37,914 nt of DNA. Source: Limiplasma sp031549415. GTDB lineage: Bacteria > Bacillota > Clostridia > Christensenellales > Aristaeellaceae. A program made the position numbers and the translations under genes. The stretch spans positions 1 to 37,914 of the forward strand of contig JAVBPU010000034.1 in NCBI GenBank assembly GCA_031549415.1, in the 5' to 3' direction. The notes beneath the pieces were generated by a model that was not told the DNA's origin, did not search any database, and was given only the letters and a program-made list of their open reading frames with translations. This document shows positions 1 to 8,226 of this stretch, one piece after another (position 1 is the stretch's first letter; every line of letters starts with the position of its first letter).

Positions 1-985
<985 letters not shown>

Positions 986-1056
986 GCCGGTCCGCCTCCT
1001 TCATGTGGTTGGGTCGTGGACGGGAAAGGGACTCCCGGGCCACGCAAAAAACCCCC

Positions 1057-1082
1057 TATGATAGCTTTATGCCGTTATCATA
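1057..1082. promoter_or_regulatory. Inverted repeat upstream of the Gly-rich protein gene
   Basis: TATGATA (1057-1063) and TATCATA (1076-1082) form an inverted repeat with a 12-nt spacer in the 159-nt gap between the regulator gene and the surface-protein gene. It is a candidate regulator site or promoter-overlapping operator. No convincing -35/-10 pair could be assigned here. Confidence 0.3.
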
Positions 1083-1118
1083 AGGGAAATTTTGCTTTTT
1101 CGGGAGTGTATTTTCGTC

Positions 1119-1141
1119 CCTCAAAATGCCTGTTTTTGAGG
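1119..1141. terminator. Stem-loop after the two-HTH regulator gene
   Basis: CCTCAAAA (1119-1126) pairs with TTTTGAGG (1134-1141) around a 7-nt loop, just past the regulator stop codon. No T-run follows on the minus strand, so it may be a weak terminator or an mRNA-stabilising hairpin. Confidence 0.35.
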
Positions 1142-1144
1142 CCG

Positions 1145-2365
1145 CTACAGGATCAGCTTCCCCAGCTGTTCCCGGCTGGTGACGTGCAGCGTGCGGTACA
1201 TCTCCTCGATGAGATTGTTCAGTCTGCCGGGGGAAAGCCCCAGCTGCGCCGCGATTTTGGCCCGGGGCATCCGTCTGGCCACCATCCCCGCGATTTCGTA
1301 CTGCCGCAGGGACAGGATGTTGGTGATGTTTTCCTGGGTGAACCGGTTGTGAAAGGCAATCCAGTTTTGGAAGGTGCGCTGCCACTGGGCCGTGACGGCG
1401 GGGTAGTGGGCGGGGTAGTCCCGTTTGAGAAGCGGCTCCAGCAAGCCGCCGAAGGCGGAGGCGGATTCCGCGAAGGGCGTGAGGAAGCCATGGGGCAGGG
1501 CCATGGCCAGCGCGGCCCGCAGGTACCCCGCCGCCGCCGCTTCCCGCCCCAGGCCCACACAGGCGATGGCGCACGCCACCCGCAAATATAGGCCTGCGTA
1601 CAGGAAGCCGCCCTGGGGTTCCCCGCAAAAGCCCAGGGCGGTCTGGGCCACGGCCAGCATGGCTTCAAACTGCCCCAGCCCTTGGTAGTACTTGGCCCGC
1701 TTGTAGGCAGCATCCAGGCGTACCTGGGGCGGCAGGGCGGAAAAATCCCCCTCTTTCAGCCAGGGGGACACCATGCCGGGCACGATGGCGCTGACATAGG
1801 CCACGTTCCGGGCCGAGTCCGCCACGGCTTCCACGATGCTGCCAGGGTTTGCTTGGATCAGGCTGTCCAAATAGGCGTCAATCCTCCGGTACAGGGCGTA
1901 GTCCCCCAGGCTGATGGCGGCGGCGATGGTCAGCGAGCAGGCCCGCAGCTTGGCCCCATCGTCCTGGCCCAGCTGCCGGAAGCAGGCCGCCACCCGGGGA
2001 AAATCCCCCCGGAGATAGGCCAGCTCGGCCTGGTATTGCAGCCGCAGCCGAGGCTCCTGGAGGGTGTCCAGGGCCGCGTCCGGGCAGTCACCGGGCAGGG
2101 GGGCCATGGTGGCGGTGAGGATGTTCAGAAGATCGGCGGATAGGGAGGATTCCGGCGGCTGCTTTTCGCCGCTTTCCGGCCTGCCGCTCCGCCGACGGTC
2201 CGGCGGCTTTTCCGCGCCCCGTGGCACCAGCCATTGGCTGCCCAGCTTGGCCGCGCCGGGCACGCGGCCCTGGGCGATGCACAGGCTCACCCAGCGCTTG
2301 GTCACGCCCCAGGCTTCGGCTGTTTCTTTCACTGTGAGGTAGTCCGCCGTGGCGGTGGGGAACAT
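1145..2365 (-). CDS. Two-HTH transcriptional regulator (excisionase-like N-terminus, LuxR-like C-terminus)
   Basis: A protein of 406 residues. Residues about 5-50 (LTVKETAEAWGVTKRWVSLC...KLGSQWLVP) match the excisionase/MerR-like 'helix-turn-helix domain' type. The middle (about 85-330) is alpha-helical and TPR-like, with repeated YLRG, YKRAKYYQGLGQFEAML and GLYLRVACAI segments. The C-terminal 60 residues (LSLRQYEIAGMVARRMPRAKIA...) resemble a LuxR/GerE HTH. It is therefore likely a cytoplasmic DNA-binding sensor regulator. I chose the ATG at 2365 because GGGAGGTG lies directly before it; an ATG five codons upstream overlaps that site. A good promoter (TTGCTT-17-TATACT) lies upstream. The adjacent secreted Gly-rich protein is its most likely target. 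No ligand can be deduced. Confidence 0.75.
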   Translation of the reverse strand: MFPTATADYLTVKETAEAWGVTKRWVSLCIAQGRVPGAAKLGSQWLVPRGAEKPPDRRRSGRPESGEKQPPESSLSADLLNILTATMAPLPGDCPDAALDTLQEPRLRLQYQAELAYLRGDFPRVAACFRQLGQDDGAKLRACSLTIAAAISLGDYALYRRIDAYLDSLIQANPGSIVEAVADSARNVAYVSAIVPGMVSPWLKEGDFSALPPQVRLDAAYKRAKYYQGLGQFEAMLAVAQTALGFCGEPQGGFLYAGLYLRVACAIACVGLGREAAAAGYLRAALAMALPHGFLTPFAESASAFGGLLEPLLKRDYPAHYPAVTAQWQRTFQNWIAFHNRFTQENITNILSLRQYEIAGMVARRMPRAKIAAQLGLSPGRLNNLIEEMYRTLHVTSREQLGKLIL

Positions 2366-2399
2366 GCCATCACCTCCCATGGGCCGTTTCTATGGGAAC

Positions 2400-2428
2400 A
2401 GTATAGTTCTCAAACGGGAAGAAAGCAA
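2400..2428 (-). promoter_or_regulatory. Sigma-A type promoter of the two-HTH regulator
   Basis: On the minus strand, TTGCTT (2428-2423), a 17-nt spacer and TATACT (2405-2400) lie 35 nt upstream of the ATG at 2365. Spacing is ideal and the -10 matches TATAAT at 5 of 6 positions. Confidence 0.6.
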
Positions 2429-2575
2429 GGGGGAGTCCTTACCCGGCCCGCTGGGCCCGTGTTTTCCCTGTTCGGCCCGCAAGGGGGAAGGGAGGGTTGT
2501 AACATCTTCCGCCCATGGAAAAAATCCCCTTTATGGTTCGTTACCATAGGCAAAGGGTGACAGGGGGGCTGGAGA

Positions 2576-3622
2576 ATGAAAAGAGGGATGTGCGTACTGC
2601 TGACGGCGCTGCTTTTGGGCGCGCTTCCGGCGCAGGCGGTGGGAGAGGAGCGCGGGGGCTACGAAAACTTTGCCCAACTTCCGCAAGAGATTCAGCGGGA
2701 GCTTGGCGCGGAGCGGGAGATGCTCAGCGGCGTTCGCTACGGCCATGTGATTTTTGTGCAGGTGAAGGAAGAGGGGGATCACCGGCTGCTGATTTTCCGG
2801 GACGAGGGGAAGGGGTACCGGTTGGAGTGCAAAAGCGCCGTGCTGCCCGCCTTTGATGGGGTGACGGCCTATGTGGACTTGCGGGGAAGCGGCCTTTTGT
2901 ACCTGAAGTATGAGCCCCCAAGCACGCCGGAGGGCTGGTGGTGCGCTACGTTTGGGTACCGCCCGGAGAGGAAGGTTTGGGAGCTTTCCTGTGTGCAAAC
3001 ACCGAAAGATGATTATGTGCTGACCCGCTTCTTCATTCGGGGCCAGGGGAATACAGGCGATCCGCAGCGGAGAGAGTGCTTTTACGGCCAGCTGGAGCGG
3101 GACCTGAGCAAGATGGACGTGGCGGCCATCCCCGGTACCTTTGCAAGCGCATTTTTAAAGGCGGACCTCAGCCGCTGCGCCCTGGTGACAAGCGACGCGG
3201 AAGAGCACCGGGTCCACCTGCGGACCGGGCCGGAGGAAAGCGCGGCCTCCCTGGGGGCGTATTACAGCGGCGCCCCGGTGGATGTGCTGGAAGCGGGGGA
3301 AGGCCCATGGGTGCAGGTGGCGGTGGGCGGAGTGCAGGGGTATATGCGGCGGGCGGAATTGGCCTTTGGCAAGGAAATGCTGGAAACGCTGCATTTTTCC
3401 CATTCTGCGGCGCTGTTTTTGCGCCGGGAATGGACGGAAAAGGGCATCCCGGTCTATGACCGGCCCGGAAGCGGCGGGAAGCCGGTAGACCGGCTGCGAG
3501 GCTATACGGAATCCTGGCCCTGGTTTGATATCATGGGCCTGGCCGGGGACGGCTGGTTCCATGTGATTTACGCGGGGGACAAAACCGGGTATGTGGAAGC
3601 GAAATACTTTGGAAACGAGTGA
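2576..3622 (+). CDS. Secreted protein with bacterial SH3-like domain
   Basis: A protein of 348 residues. The N-terminus (KRGMCVLLTALLLGALPAQA) is a clear signal peptide with probable cleavage after AQA. Residues about 30-190 are not recognised. Residues about 212-262 (HRVHLRTGPEESAASLGAY...GPWVQVAVGGVQGYMRR) fit a bacterial SH3 (SH3b) fold with its usual LRxGPS, G-W-V-V and GYV signatures. The C-terminal part (VYDRPGSGGKPVDRLRG...WFHVIYAGDKTGYVEAKYF) looks like a second, weaker SH3b unit. SH3b domains often bind peptidoglycan or cell-wall peptides, so a cell-envelope role is plausible. A GGGGGGCTGGAG site precedes the ATG. It is monocistronic and divergent from the two-HTH regulator. Confidence 0.75.
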   Translation: MKRGMCVLLTALLLGALPAQAVGEERGGYENFAQLPQEIQRELGAEREMLSGVRYGHVIFVQVKEEGDHRLLIFRDEGKGYRLECKSAVLPAFDGVTAYVDLRGSGLLYLKYEPPSTPEGWWCATFGYRPERKVWELSCVQTPKDDYVLTRFFIRGQGNTGDPQRRECFYGQLERDLSKMDVAAIPGTFASAFLKADLSRCALVTSDAEEHRVHLRTGPEESAASLGAYYSGAPVDVLEAGEGPWVQVAVGGVQGYMRRAELAFGKEMLETLHFSHSAALFLRREWTEKGIPVYDRPGSGGKPVDRLRGYTESWPWFDIMGLAGDGWFHVIYAGDKTGYVEAKYFGNE

Positions 3623-3650
3623 GGGAGGCCCCTTAAACATCCCTTTATTA

Positions 3651-3673
3651 CAATGCCCATGAAATGGGCATTG
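3651..3673. terminator. Perfect stem-loop after the SH3-domain gene
   Basis: CAATGCCCAT (3651-3660) pairs perfectly with ATGGGCATTG (3664-3673) around GAA, 29 nt past the stop codon. It lacks a downstream T-tract, so termination or 3'-end protection is inferred from position only. Confidence 0.4.
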
Positions 3674-3729
3674 CACAGCTTGTCAAAAAAGCGATGCTTT
3701 TGCAAAACAGCCTTTTATAGATTTTTCTT

Positions 3730-3811
3730 CACTGCGTGAAACGCAGTGAAAGAAGGGGTTCAGGGCGAAGCCCTGATGGGGTGCAGGGGTGAAACCCCTG
3801 CCTGGGGGTCC
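3730..3811 (+). repeat. Three-hairpin intergenic repeat, copy A
   Basis: Three consecutive hairpins: CACTGCGT/ACGCAGTG (3730-3748), CAGGGC/GCCCTG (3761-3775) and GCAGGGGT/ACCCCTGC (3783-3801). They are joined by AAAGAAGGGGT-like and TGGGGT linkers. The same architecture recurs in inverted orientation at 24200-24255 and in direct orientation at 24353-24417, with compensatory changes in the stems. Confidence 0.7.
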
Positions 3812-3821
3812 CGTATCCCCG

Positions 3822-4240
3822 CTACCGGCAATACCACGGGCAACACCACCAAGATCGGTACAGGAGCAGGGGTACGCAGAGGGCCAGCAGCACAATCATC
3901 ACAATCAGAAGTAGAATAAGAATCCGCCAATTGGTGGCGGGCTGGGGCTGCACGGGGCCGTTGGCACCCCCGGATCGTCAATCACCGTGATGGCGGAGGA
4001 GGCAACCCTGGTGATGGGGCCGTTCACATCCGCATCCATCAGGAAAAGGGCATATTGATCCGCGCTGGCCGGGTGCAGGTTCTGGATGGCCGCACTGGCC
4101 GGGTTGGTGTTTGTGATGGTGGAATGCTGAATTTGAACGGTTTTGGTGCTATCGCCCCGCAACATCACCGCGCCGTCGTCCTGGGAGTTGGTTTGCAAAA
4201 CGCTGTTGCTGATGGAGAGGGAACCGGTGCCGGAAATGGT
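3822..4240 (-). pseudogene. C-terminal remnant of a membrane-anchored beta-helix-like surface protein, frameshifted
   Basis: Read on the minus strand from 4240, the frame gives ISGTGSLSISNSVLQTNSQD and then TITNTNPASAAIQN, the strand-turn pattern of right-handed beta-helix or polymorphic surface proteins. The frame ends early near 3905. One frame over, the same DNA encodes a Pro/Gln linker, a hydrophobic membrane segment (RILILLLIVMIVLLALCVPL) and a Trp/Cys-rich tail, with a TAG stop at 3824. The two parts join if the run of five G (minus strand; C run at 3967-3971) had one more base. The 5' side is lost: a stop lies at 4243, with no start or ribosome binding site. I read it as a decayed gene; a sequencing error at the homopolymer could account for the frameshift but not for the missing N-terminus. 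Confidence 0.6.
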
Positions 4241-4545
4241 TCAAATGAGGGCGCATGGCGTGCCCTCATTTTGAATGGTTGATCGTCATTTTCCCTTTGT
4301 TACAAAGGGCGGCTGGAGGCCGGAAGGGGGGCGGGTACCCCTGGGCCCCGGGGCGCATATATTGGAATGGAACGGCGCGCCGCGCCGTGATCCCGCTGAG
4401 CCAGCAGGGGAGAGGATGCCCCGGCTCCTGGCGGCGGATGCCCCGGGCGTACCGGAAAAAGAGGACGGGCAAAGACCCGGCCTGAAAGATAGGAGCGATT
4501 TTGGCCCGCCTGGAGGCCTGGAGACGGGCAAGAAGGGGATGAAGG
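4241..4545. other. Non-coding or decayed stretch before the phage genes
   Basis: About 300 nt without a supportable gene. It begins with an imperfect inverted repeat (TTCAAATGAGGGC ... GCCCTCATTTTGAA, about 4240-4276). The rest is GC-rich sequence with only short frames lacking ribosome sites or recognisable motifs. It sits at the boundary between the surface-protein remnant and the phage-derived genes. Confidence 0.4.
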
Positions 4546-4887
4546 ATGATGGAATGGCTTGCCGAAAGCAGTTTTGCCACGTTTCTTGTGGTCCTGCTGG
4601 GGATCGTGGGGGCTGTGGCGGCCATAGGAAAGGCCATTGATGTGGTGAAAGGCTGGTTTTCCCCAGCCTCCAAGCTAAAAGAAAGGGTGGAGGCGCACGA
4701 TCATATGTTGGACAGGGACAAGAAACGGTTGGACTCCTTCGAGGAACAGGTGGAGGATTTAAAGGAAGGGCAGCGGACCCTTTGCCGGGCCATGAAGGCC
4801 CTGTTAAGCCATGAGGTCAACGGCGAGAACGTTGCGGGCCTGAAAGAAGCCCAAGCAGATTTGGATGAGTATCTCATCAGCAAATAG
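4546..4887 (+). CDS. Small phage-type membrane/coiled-coil protein next to the holin
   Basis: A protein of 113 residues. One N-terminal hydrophobic segment (about 9-32, TFLVVLLGIVGAVAAIGKAI) is followed by a charged, alpha-helical coiled-coil-like region (about 42-95, KLKERVEAHDHMLDRDKKRL). This layout is typical of the small XhlA-like or unnamed membrane proteins directly upstream of holins in Firmicute phages. AAGGGGATGAAGG precedes two consecutive ATGs, so the start could be 4546 or 4549. It lies 11 nt before the holin-like gene and is presumably co-transcribed with it. Host lysis is inferred only from this pairing. No other intact phage genes are nearby, so it is probably left over from a degraded prophage. 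Confidence 0.6.
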   Translation: MMEWLAESSFATFLVVLLGIVGAVAAIGKAIDVVKGWFSPASKLKERVEAHDHMLDRDKKRLDSFEEQVEDLKEGQRTLCRAMKALLSHEVNGENVAGLKEAQADLDEYLISK

Positions 4888-4898
4888 GAGGGACAGCC

Positions 4899-5144
4899 AT
4901 GGATTGGAAAACGAAGCTGACGTCCCGGAAATTTTGGATGGCCCTGGGTGGATTCGTGGGTATGCTGGTGGTGGCCCTGGGCGGTAGCGCGGAAGGCGCG
5001 GAGAGGATTGCGGCCATGATCATGGCCGGGGCGTCGGTGATCGCCTATATCATCGGCGAAGGCATGGTGGATGCCCAGCATGTGATGGACGAAGCCCGAG
5101 AGGGCGAGAAGCCCAAGCCGTCCGCTGACGCCTCTGTGGAATAG
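4899..5144 (+). CDS. Putative phage holin
   Basis: A protein of 81 residues. It opens with WKTKLTSRKFW, the amphipathic N-terminus common in small Firmicute phage holins, followed by a hydrophobic segment (about 14-28, MALGGFVGMLVVALG). A second hydrophobic segment (about 38-54, AAMIMAGASVIAYIIGEG) and a charged acidic tail follow. Two membrane helices, small size and the partner gene 11 nt upstream support a pore-forming lysis role, but no endolysin follows. GGAGGGACAGCC gives a good ribosome site before the ATG at 4899. The gene ends before a strong hairpin terminator. It is intact, but an orphan. Confidence 0.6.
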   Translation: MDWKTKLTSRKFWMALGGFVGMLVVALGGSAEGAERIAAMIMAGASVIAYIIGEGMVDAQHVMDEAREGEKPKPSADASVE

Positions 5145-5186
5145 CGGAGCGGGAAAGGGGGAGGAGGGGGGAGAAAGGGGGCAAAT

Positions 5187-5225
5187 CATCCCCCGCCAGC
5201 CAGGGCCGGCGGGGGGATGGGTTTT
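5187..5225 (+). terminator. Rho-independent terminator after the holin gene
   Basis: TCCCCCGCC pairs with GGCGGGGGGA around AGCCAGGGCC, followed by TGGGTTTT. It lies about 45 nt past the holin stop codon. Confidence 0.6.
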
Positions 5226-5346
5226 GAGCAAAAGATGGTTCACATAGGCCTGCATTTCTTCTTTGGAATTTACGAAATGGGCCCCCTGTACAAAGCCGCG
5301 CTGTTGATCCATGGGGAGGGCTGCAAACTTGTTCAGCGCGGTTAGG
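5226..5346 (-). pseudogene. Short protein-like fragment, unidentified
   Basis: The minus-strand frame reads LTALNKFAALPMDQQRGFVQ and continues to VNSKEEMQAYVNHLL. It has the residue mix of a real alpha-helical protein end, unlike the surrounding shadow frames. It has no ribosome site and runs into the holin terminator. It may be a leftover of a mobile-element protein; I cannot name a family. Confidence 0.25.
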
Positions 5347-5520
5347 CTTTGCAGATACGAACCTTAAAGGCATGTTTGAGAAGGCTGTGCAATGGCAGCT
5401 ACTGGAGAAGAATCCACTGGACAAGGTGGATCGGCCGAAAAAAATCAAAAAGAAAATGAAAACACTCAACATGCAGCAGGCCGTGACCATGCTGTGCGCC
5501 CTGGCCCTATCAAGCGCTGC
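5342..5520 (+). pseudogene. Tyrosine-recombinase (phage integrase) fragment
   Basis: The plus frame gives LGFADTNLKGMFEKAVQWQL, LLEKNPLDKVDRPKK and KTLNMQQAVTMLCALA. This is the end of the SAM-like core-binding domain of phage integrases (pattern 'AVxWxLIxxNPxxxVxxPK' plus the linker into the catalytic domain). The DNA before it and the catalytic domain with its R-H-R-Y residues are missing. After about residue 50 the frame becomes unrelated sequence. It lies between the holin genes and tRNA-Arg, as expected of a degraded prophage or island that used the tRNA as attachment site. The residue pattern is clear, so I am fairly sure of the family; no function is expected. Confidence 0.65.
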
Positions 5521-5639
5521 TGATAGGGGTGCGGGAACACGGTTTTCCACTTGGTCGCGTTTTTATTTTTACGCTGAATCCTTGTGGGGATCGGCGCTTT
5601 TATGCACAAAAACAGAATAAATATGAAGGTTTTGCATAA

Positions 5640-5670
5640 TTTACCCCGCTTTTACCCCAGTTTTTACCCC
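5640..5670. repeat. Three direct TTTACCCC repeats
   Basis: TTTACCCC occurs at 5640-5647, 5651-5658 and 5663-5670, spaced 11 and 12 nt apart, between the integrase scrap and the tRNA. The position and roughly helical spacing suggest integrase arm-type binding sites left at a former attachment region. Confidence 0.4.
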
Positions 5671-5684
5671 AATTCTGGCAAAAG

Positions 5685-5724
5685 AAAAAAGCCTTATGTC
5701 ATATTTGTTATGGCATAAGGCTTT
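5685..5724 (-). terminator. Terminator of the tRNA-Arg gene
   Basis: On the minus strand AAAGCCTTATGCCATA pairs with TATGACATAAGGCTTT around ACAAA, followed by a T-rich end. It begins 4 nt after the tRNA CCA and is a classic intrinsic terminator. Confidence 0.8.
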
Positions 5725-5727
5725 CCT

Positions 5728-5804
5728 TGGTGAGCCCGGCGGGATTCGAACCCACGACCTTTTGATTCGTAGTCAAACACTCTATCCAGCTGAGCTACGA
5801 GCCC
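5728..5804 (-). tRNA. tRNA-Arg (anticodon ACG)
   Basis: A 77-nt cloverleaf on the minus strand. The acceptor GGGCTCG pairs with CGGGCTC, the D-arm begins GCTCAGCTGGATAGAG, and the anticodon stem TTTGA/TCAAA encloses loop CTACGAA (anticodon ACG). The T-arm contains GGTTCGAATCC, and CCA is encoded at 5730-5728. The wobble adenosine is the substrate of the TadA encoded at 19439. Its own promoter and terminator flank it. The integrase remnant on its 3' side suggests past use as an attachment site. Confidence 0.95.
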
Positions 5805-5839
5805 CCATGCTGCCAAGGGTCTGCCAAAGCAGCTTGGTT

Positions 5840-5868
5840 ATTATAGCAAAGCCTTGTACAAATTGCAA
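5840..5868 (-). promoter_or_regulatory. Promoter of tRNA-Arg
   Basis: Minus strand TTGCAA (5868-5863), a 17-nt spacer and a perfect TATAAT (5845-5840), about 36 nt before the mature tRNA 5' end. Confidence 0.8.
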
Positions 5869-5889
5869 GCCCCGCACGTCATTTTTCTG

Positions 5890-8214
5890 TCATTTTCCTG
5901 GCCCGCCATGGAATGAAAAGGTCTGCTCCCGCTGCCCGCCCTTTTCCAGCCTCACGGCCTCCCCAAAAACCTTCACCGGCAATGCCTCGCCCTCCAACAA
6001 CGCCAGCTGAACCCCTGGCTGGCTCACCGTAACCGCCAGCCGCCGCCCCAAAAACCGCAGTTCAAAGGCATAGGAGGTCCATTCGGGGGGAATCACAGGG
6101 CGCAGGCTCAGCTGCCCATTTCTCTGCCGCACCCCGGCAAAGCCATGGATCAGGCACATGGCCGTTCCGGCCATATTGGCGATGTGCACCCCGTCCTTGG
6201 TATTGCCCTTGTGGTCGTCCAGGTCGGTGCGGGCGGTGCGCATGAAATAGGCGTAGGCTTTCTCCAAAGCACCGATCCGGCAGGCCACCATGCTGTGAAT
6301 GCAAGCAGACAGCGAGGAATCGTGGGTGGTTCGGGCTTCGTAGTAGTCAAAATCGCGCTGGATCTGGCCTTTGCTTTCATAGGCGTCAAACAGCAGGTCC
6401 GCCAGCACCACATCGGCTTGCTTGAGCACCTTGTGGCGATAGATCACCAGCGGGTGAAAGTGCATCAGCAGCGGGTATTGCTCTTTGGGTGTACCTTCAA
6501 AATTCCACTCCGCCTTGCCCATGAAGCTGTCGTCCTGCAGGTTGACGCGCAAGCCTTCCTCGTAGGGGAAATACATTCTGTCCGCCGCCCGCTGCCAGGC
6601 CTTCGGCTCCCCCGGGGCCAGGTTCAAACGTTTGCCTAGAGCCCGCAACAACTCCGGCCGCTCCTTTAGCAGCTTTTCATAGACCTCCCGGGCATACCAC
6701 AGGCTTTCCCGGGCGATGCGGTTGGTATAAAAGTTGTTGTTCACCAGGGCCGTGTATTCGTCTGGGCCGGTGACGCAGTCAATGCAGAACCGGCCGTTTT
6801 TCTCCGGGGAAAAATGCCCCAGGCTTTCCCATAGCCTGGCGATTTCAAACAACAGCTCCGCGCCCATTTCCTCCAAGAAAGCCTCGTCCCCGCTGGTTTG
6901 CACGTAGTTTTTCACCGCCAGGGCAATGTCTCCGTTGATGTGGTACTGGGCCGTGCCGGCGGGGAAAAAGGTGGAGCACTCGCTGCCGCCGATGGTGCGC
7001 CAGGGAAACATCGCCCCCTTCCCATGGCCCATGTCCCTGGCCCTGGCCCGGGCCTCCGGCAAGCGGTGGTAGCGGTAGGCCAACAGATTGCGGCAAATGT
7101 CCGGCTGGCTGTACAGCAGGGAGGGGATCACAAACATCTCCGTGTCCCAGAACACGTGGCCCTCATAGCCCTCTCCCGTAAGCCCCTTGGCGGCGATGCT
7201 GCAACCGCCGTCCCGGCCCACGGACTGCAAAATGTGGAAGCCGTTAAAGCGCAGCCCCTGCTGCAAGGCGTCGTCCCCTTCAATGCGCACATCGCTGCGC
7301 TCCCAGTACGCCTTCAAAAACGCCTCGTTTTCCAACAGCAGGGCCTCAAACCCGGCTTCCTCCGCCTTCCTGGCCTCTTCCCGGGCCGTGGTGAGCGGCT
7401 CCCCTTCCCCCGGATGGGTCTGCCCGGCATAGGCGATGAATTTGCTGAGCCCCAGGCTTTGGCCCGGTTGCAGGGAAAAGGTGAAGCGCTCCTCCAGCAG
7501 GTCCCCGGACTCTTCAAGCCGTCGGGCTGCCGCGCCTTGGCCCGTGCCCTGCAACCCATGGCGGGTGGCGCAGGCCACCCGAAACCCGCTGCGAAGGGTC
7601 TGGGCCAGGGCATAGGTTTCCTCTTCCCCCAGCTTTTTTTCCAGCAGCGTAAAGCAGTTGGACGGCAGATGGGCCCCCACCCGGGGGTCCTTATCCGCCA
7701 CCTGGTTCTGGCTGCGGGTGTTCAGTGCGGATAGCAGTTGAAGCTCTCCCTGGTAGTCCAAGGAGGTGACCCGGCAGTGAATGGCGCCCACAGAAAGCCG
7801 GGCAAAGCTGACCAGCCGCTGAAAGCACACCTCCACCCCTTTGCCGCTTGGGGTGGTGACGGCAAAGCGGCGCGTAAGCAAGCCCGTGGCAAAGTCCAGC
7901 TCCCGATGGTAGCCGCTGAGGCGGGGGCTGTCCATGCGCACGTCCTCCCCCTCCAGCAGGATGCGGATCTGCTTGGCGTTCATCAGGTTCAGCATGGCTT
8001 GGCCTTCGCAGGGGTAGGCATAGGCGATTTCCGGGTAGGAGATGGGATAGGTTTCGTAAAACCCATTCAGATAGGTCCCCTCCAAAGAGCCCTCCAAGCC
8101 CTCTTCAAAGGTGCCCCTCCAGCCCAAATACCCATTGCCCTGCGCAAATAAGGATTCCTGCTGGCGCAAACGGGCCAGCGGGACGGTGTTTTCTTCCAAT
8201 TTCCATGTGTTCAT
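5890..8214 (-). CDS. Glycoside hydrolase family 65 phosphorylase (alpha-glucobiose type)
   Basis: A protein of 774 residues, the usual length for GH65. It has an N-terminal beta-sandwich (NGYLGWRGTFEEG), a helical linker, an (alpha/alpha)6 barrel and a C-terminal beta domain. Signatures are KGLTGEGYEGHVFWDTEMF, FPWRTIGGSECS and CIDCVTGPDEY; the Glu at residue 486 of TGPDEY is the family's catalytic acid. GH65 enzymes cleave kojibiose, nigerose, maltose, trehalose or their phosphates with inorganic phosphate, giving beta-glucose 1-phosphate; which substrate applies here cannot be read from the sequence. No signal peptide is visible, so it is cytoplasmic. The start is the ATG at 8214, after GGGAGGA that overlaps the esterase stop (translational coupling); a TTG two codons upstream sits too close to that site. 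It is the second gene of the esterase operon, divergent from the LacI/ABC operon. Confidence 0.88.
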   Translation of the reverse strand: MNTWKLEENTVPLARLRQQESLFAQGNGYLGWRGTFEEGLEGSLEGTYLNGFYETYPISYPEIAYAYPCEGQAMLNLMNAKQIRILLEGEDVRMDSPRLSGYHRELDFATGLLTRRFAVTTPSGKGVEVCFQRLVSFARLSVGAIHCRVTSLDYQGELQLLSALNTRSQNQVADKDPRVGAHLPSNCFTLLEKKLGEEETYALAQTLRSGFRVACATRHGLQGTGQGAAARRLEESGDLLEERFTFSLQPGQSLGLSKFIAYAGQTHPGEGEPLTTAREEARKAEEAGFEALLLENEAFLKAYWERSDVRIEGDDALQQGLRFNGFHILQSVGRDGGCSIAAKGLTGEGYEGHVFWDTEMFVIPSLLYSQPDICRNLLAYRYHRLPEARARARDMGHGKGAMFPWRTIGGSECSTFFPAGTAQYHINGDIALAVKNYVQTSGDEAFLEEMGAELLFEIARLWESLGHFSPEKNGRFCIDCVTGPDEYTALVNNNFYTNRIARESLWYAREVYEKLLKERPELLRALGKRLNLAPGEPKAWQRAADRMYFPYEEGLRVNLQDDSFMGKAEWNFEGTPKEQYPLLMHFHPLVIYRHKVLKQADVVLADLLFDAYESKGQIQRDFDYYEARTTHDSSLSACIHSMVACRIGALEKAYAYFMRTARTDLDDHKGNTKDGVHIANMAGTAMCLIHGFAGVRQRNGQLSLRPVIPPEWTSYAFELRFLGRRLAVTVSQPGVQLALLEGEALPVKVFGEAVRLEKGGQREQTFSFHGGPGK

Positions 8215-8226
8215 GGGCAATCCTCC

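Noticed and set aside
5728..5760. Second copy of the tRNA-Arg 3' end as an attR for the prophage relic
   Set aside because: I looked for a repeat of the T-arm sequence in 1-5700 and saw none; the other attachment end is lost or lies elsewhere.
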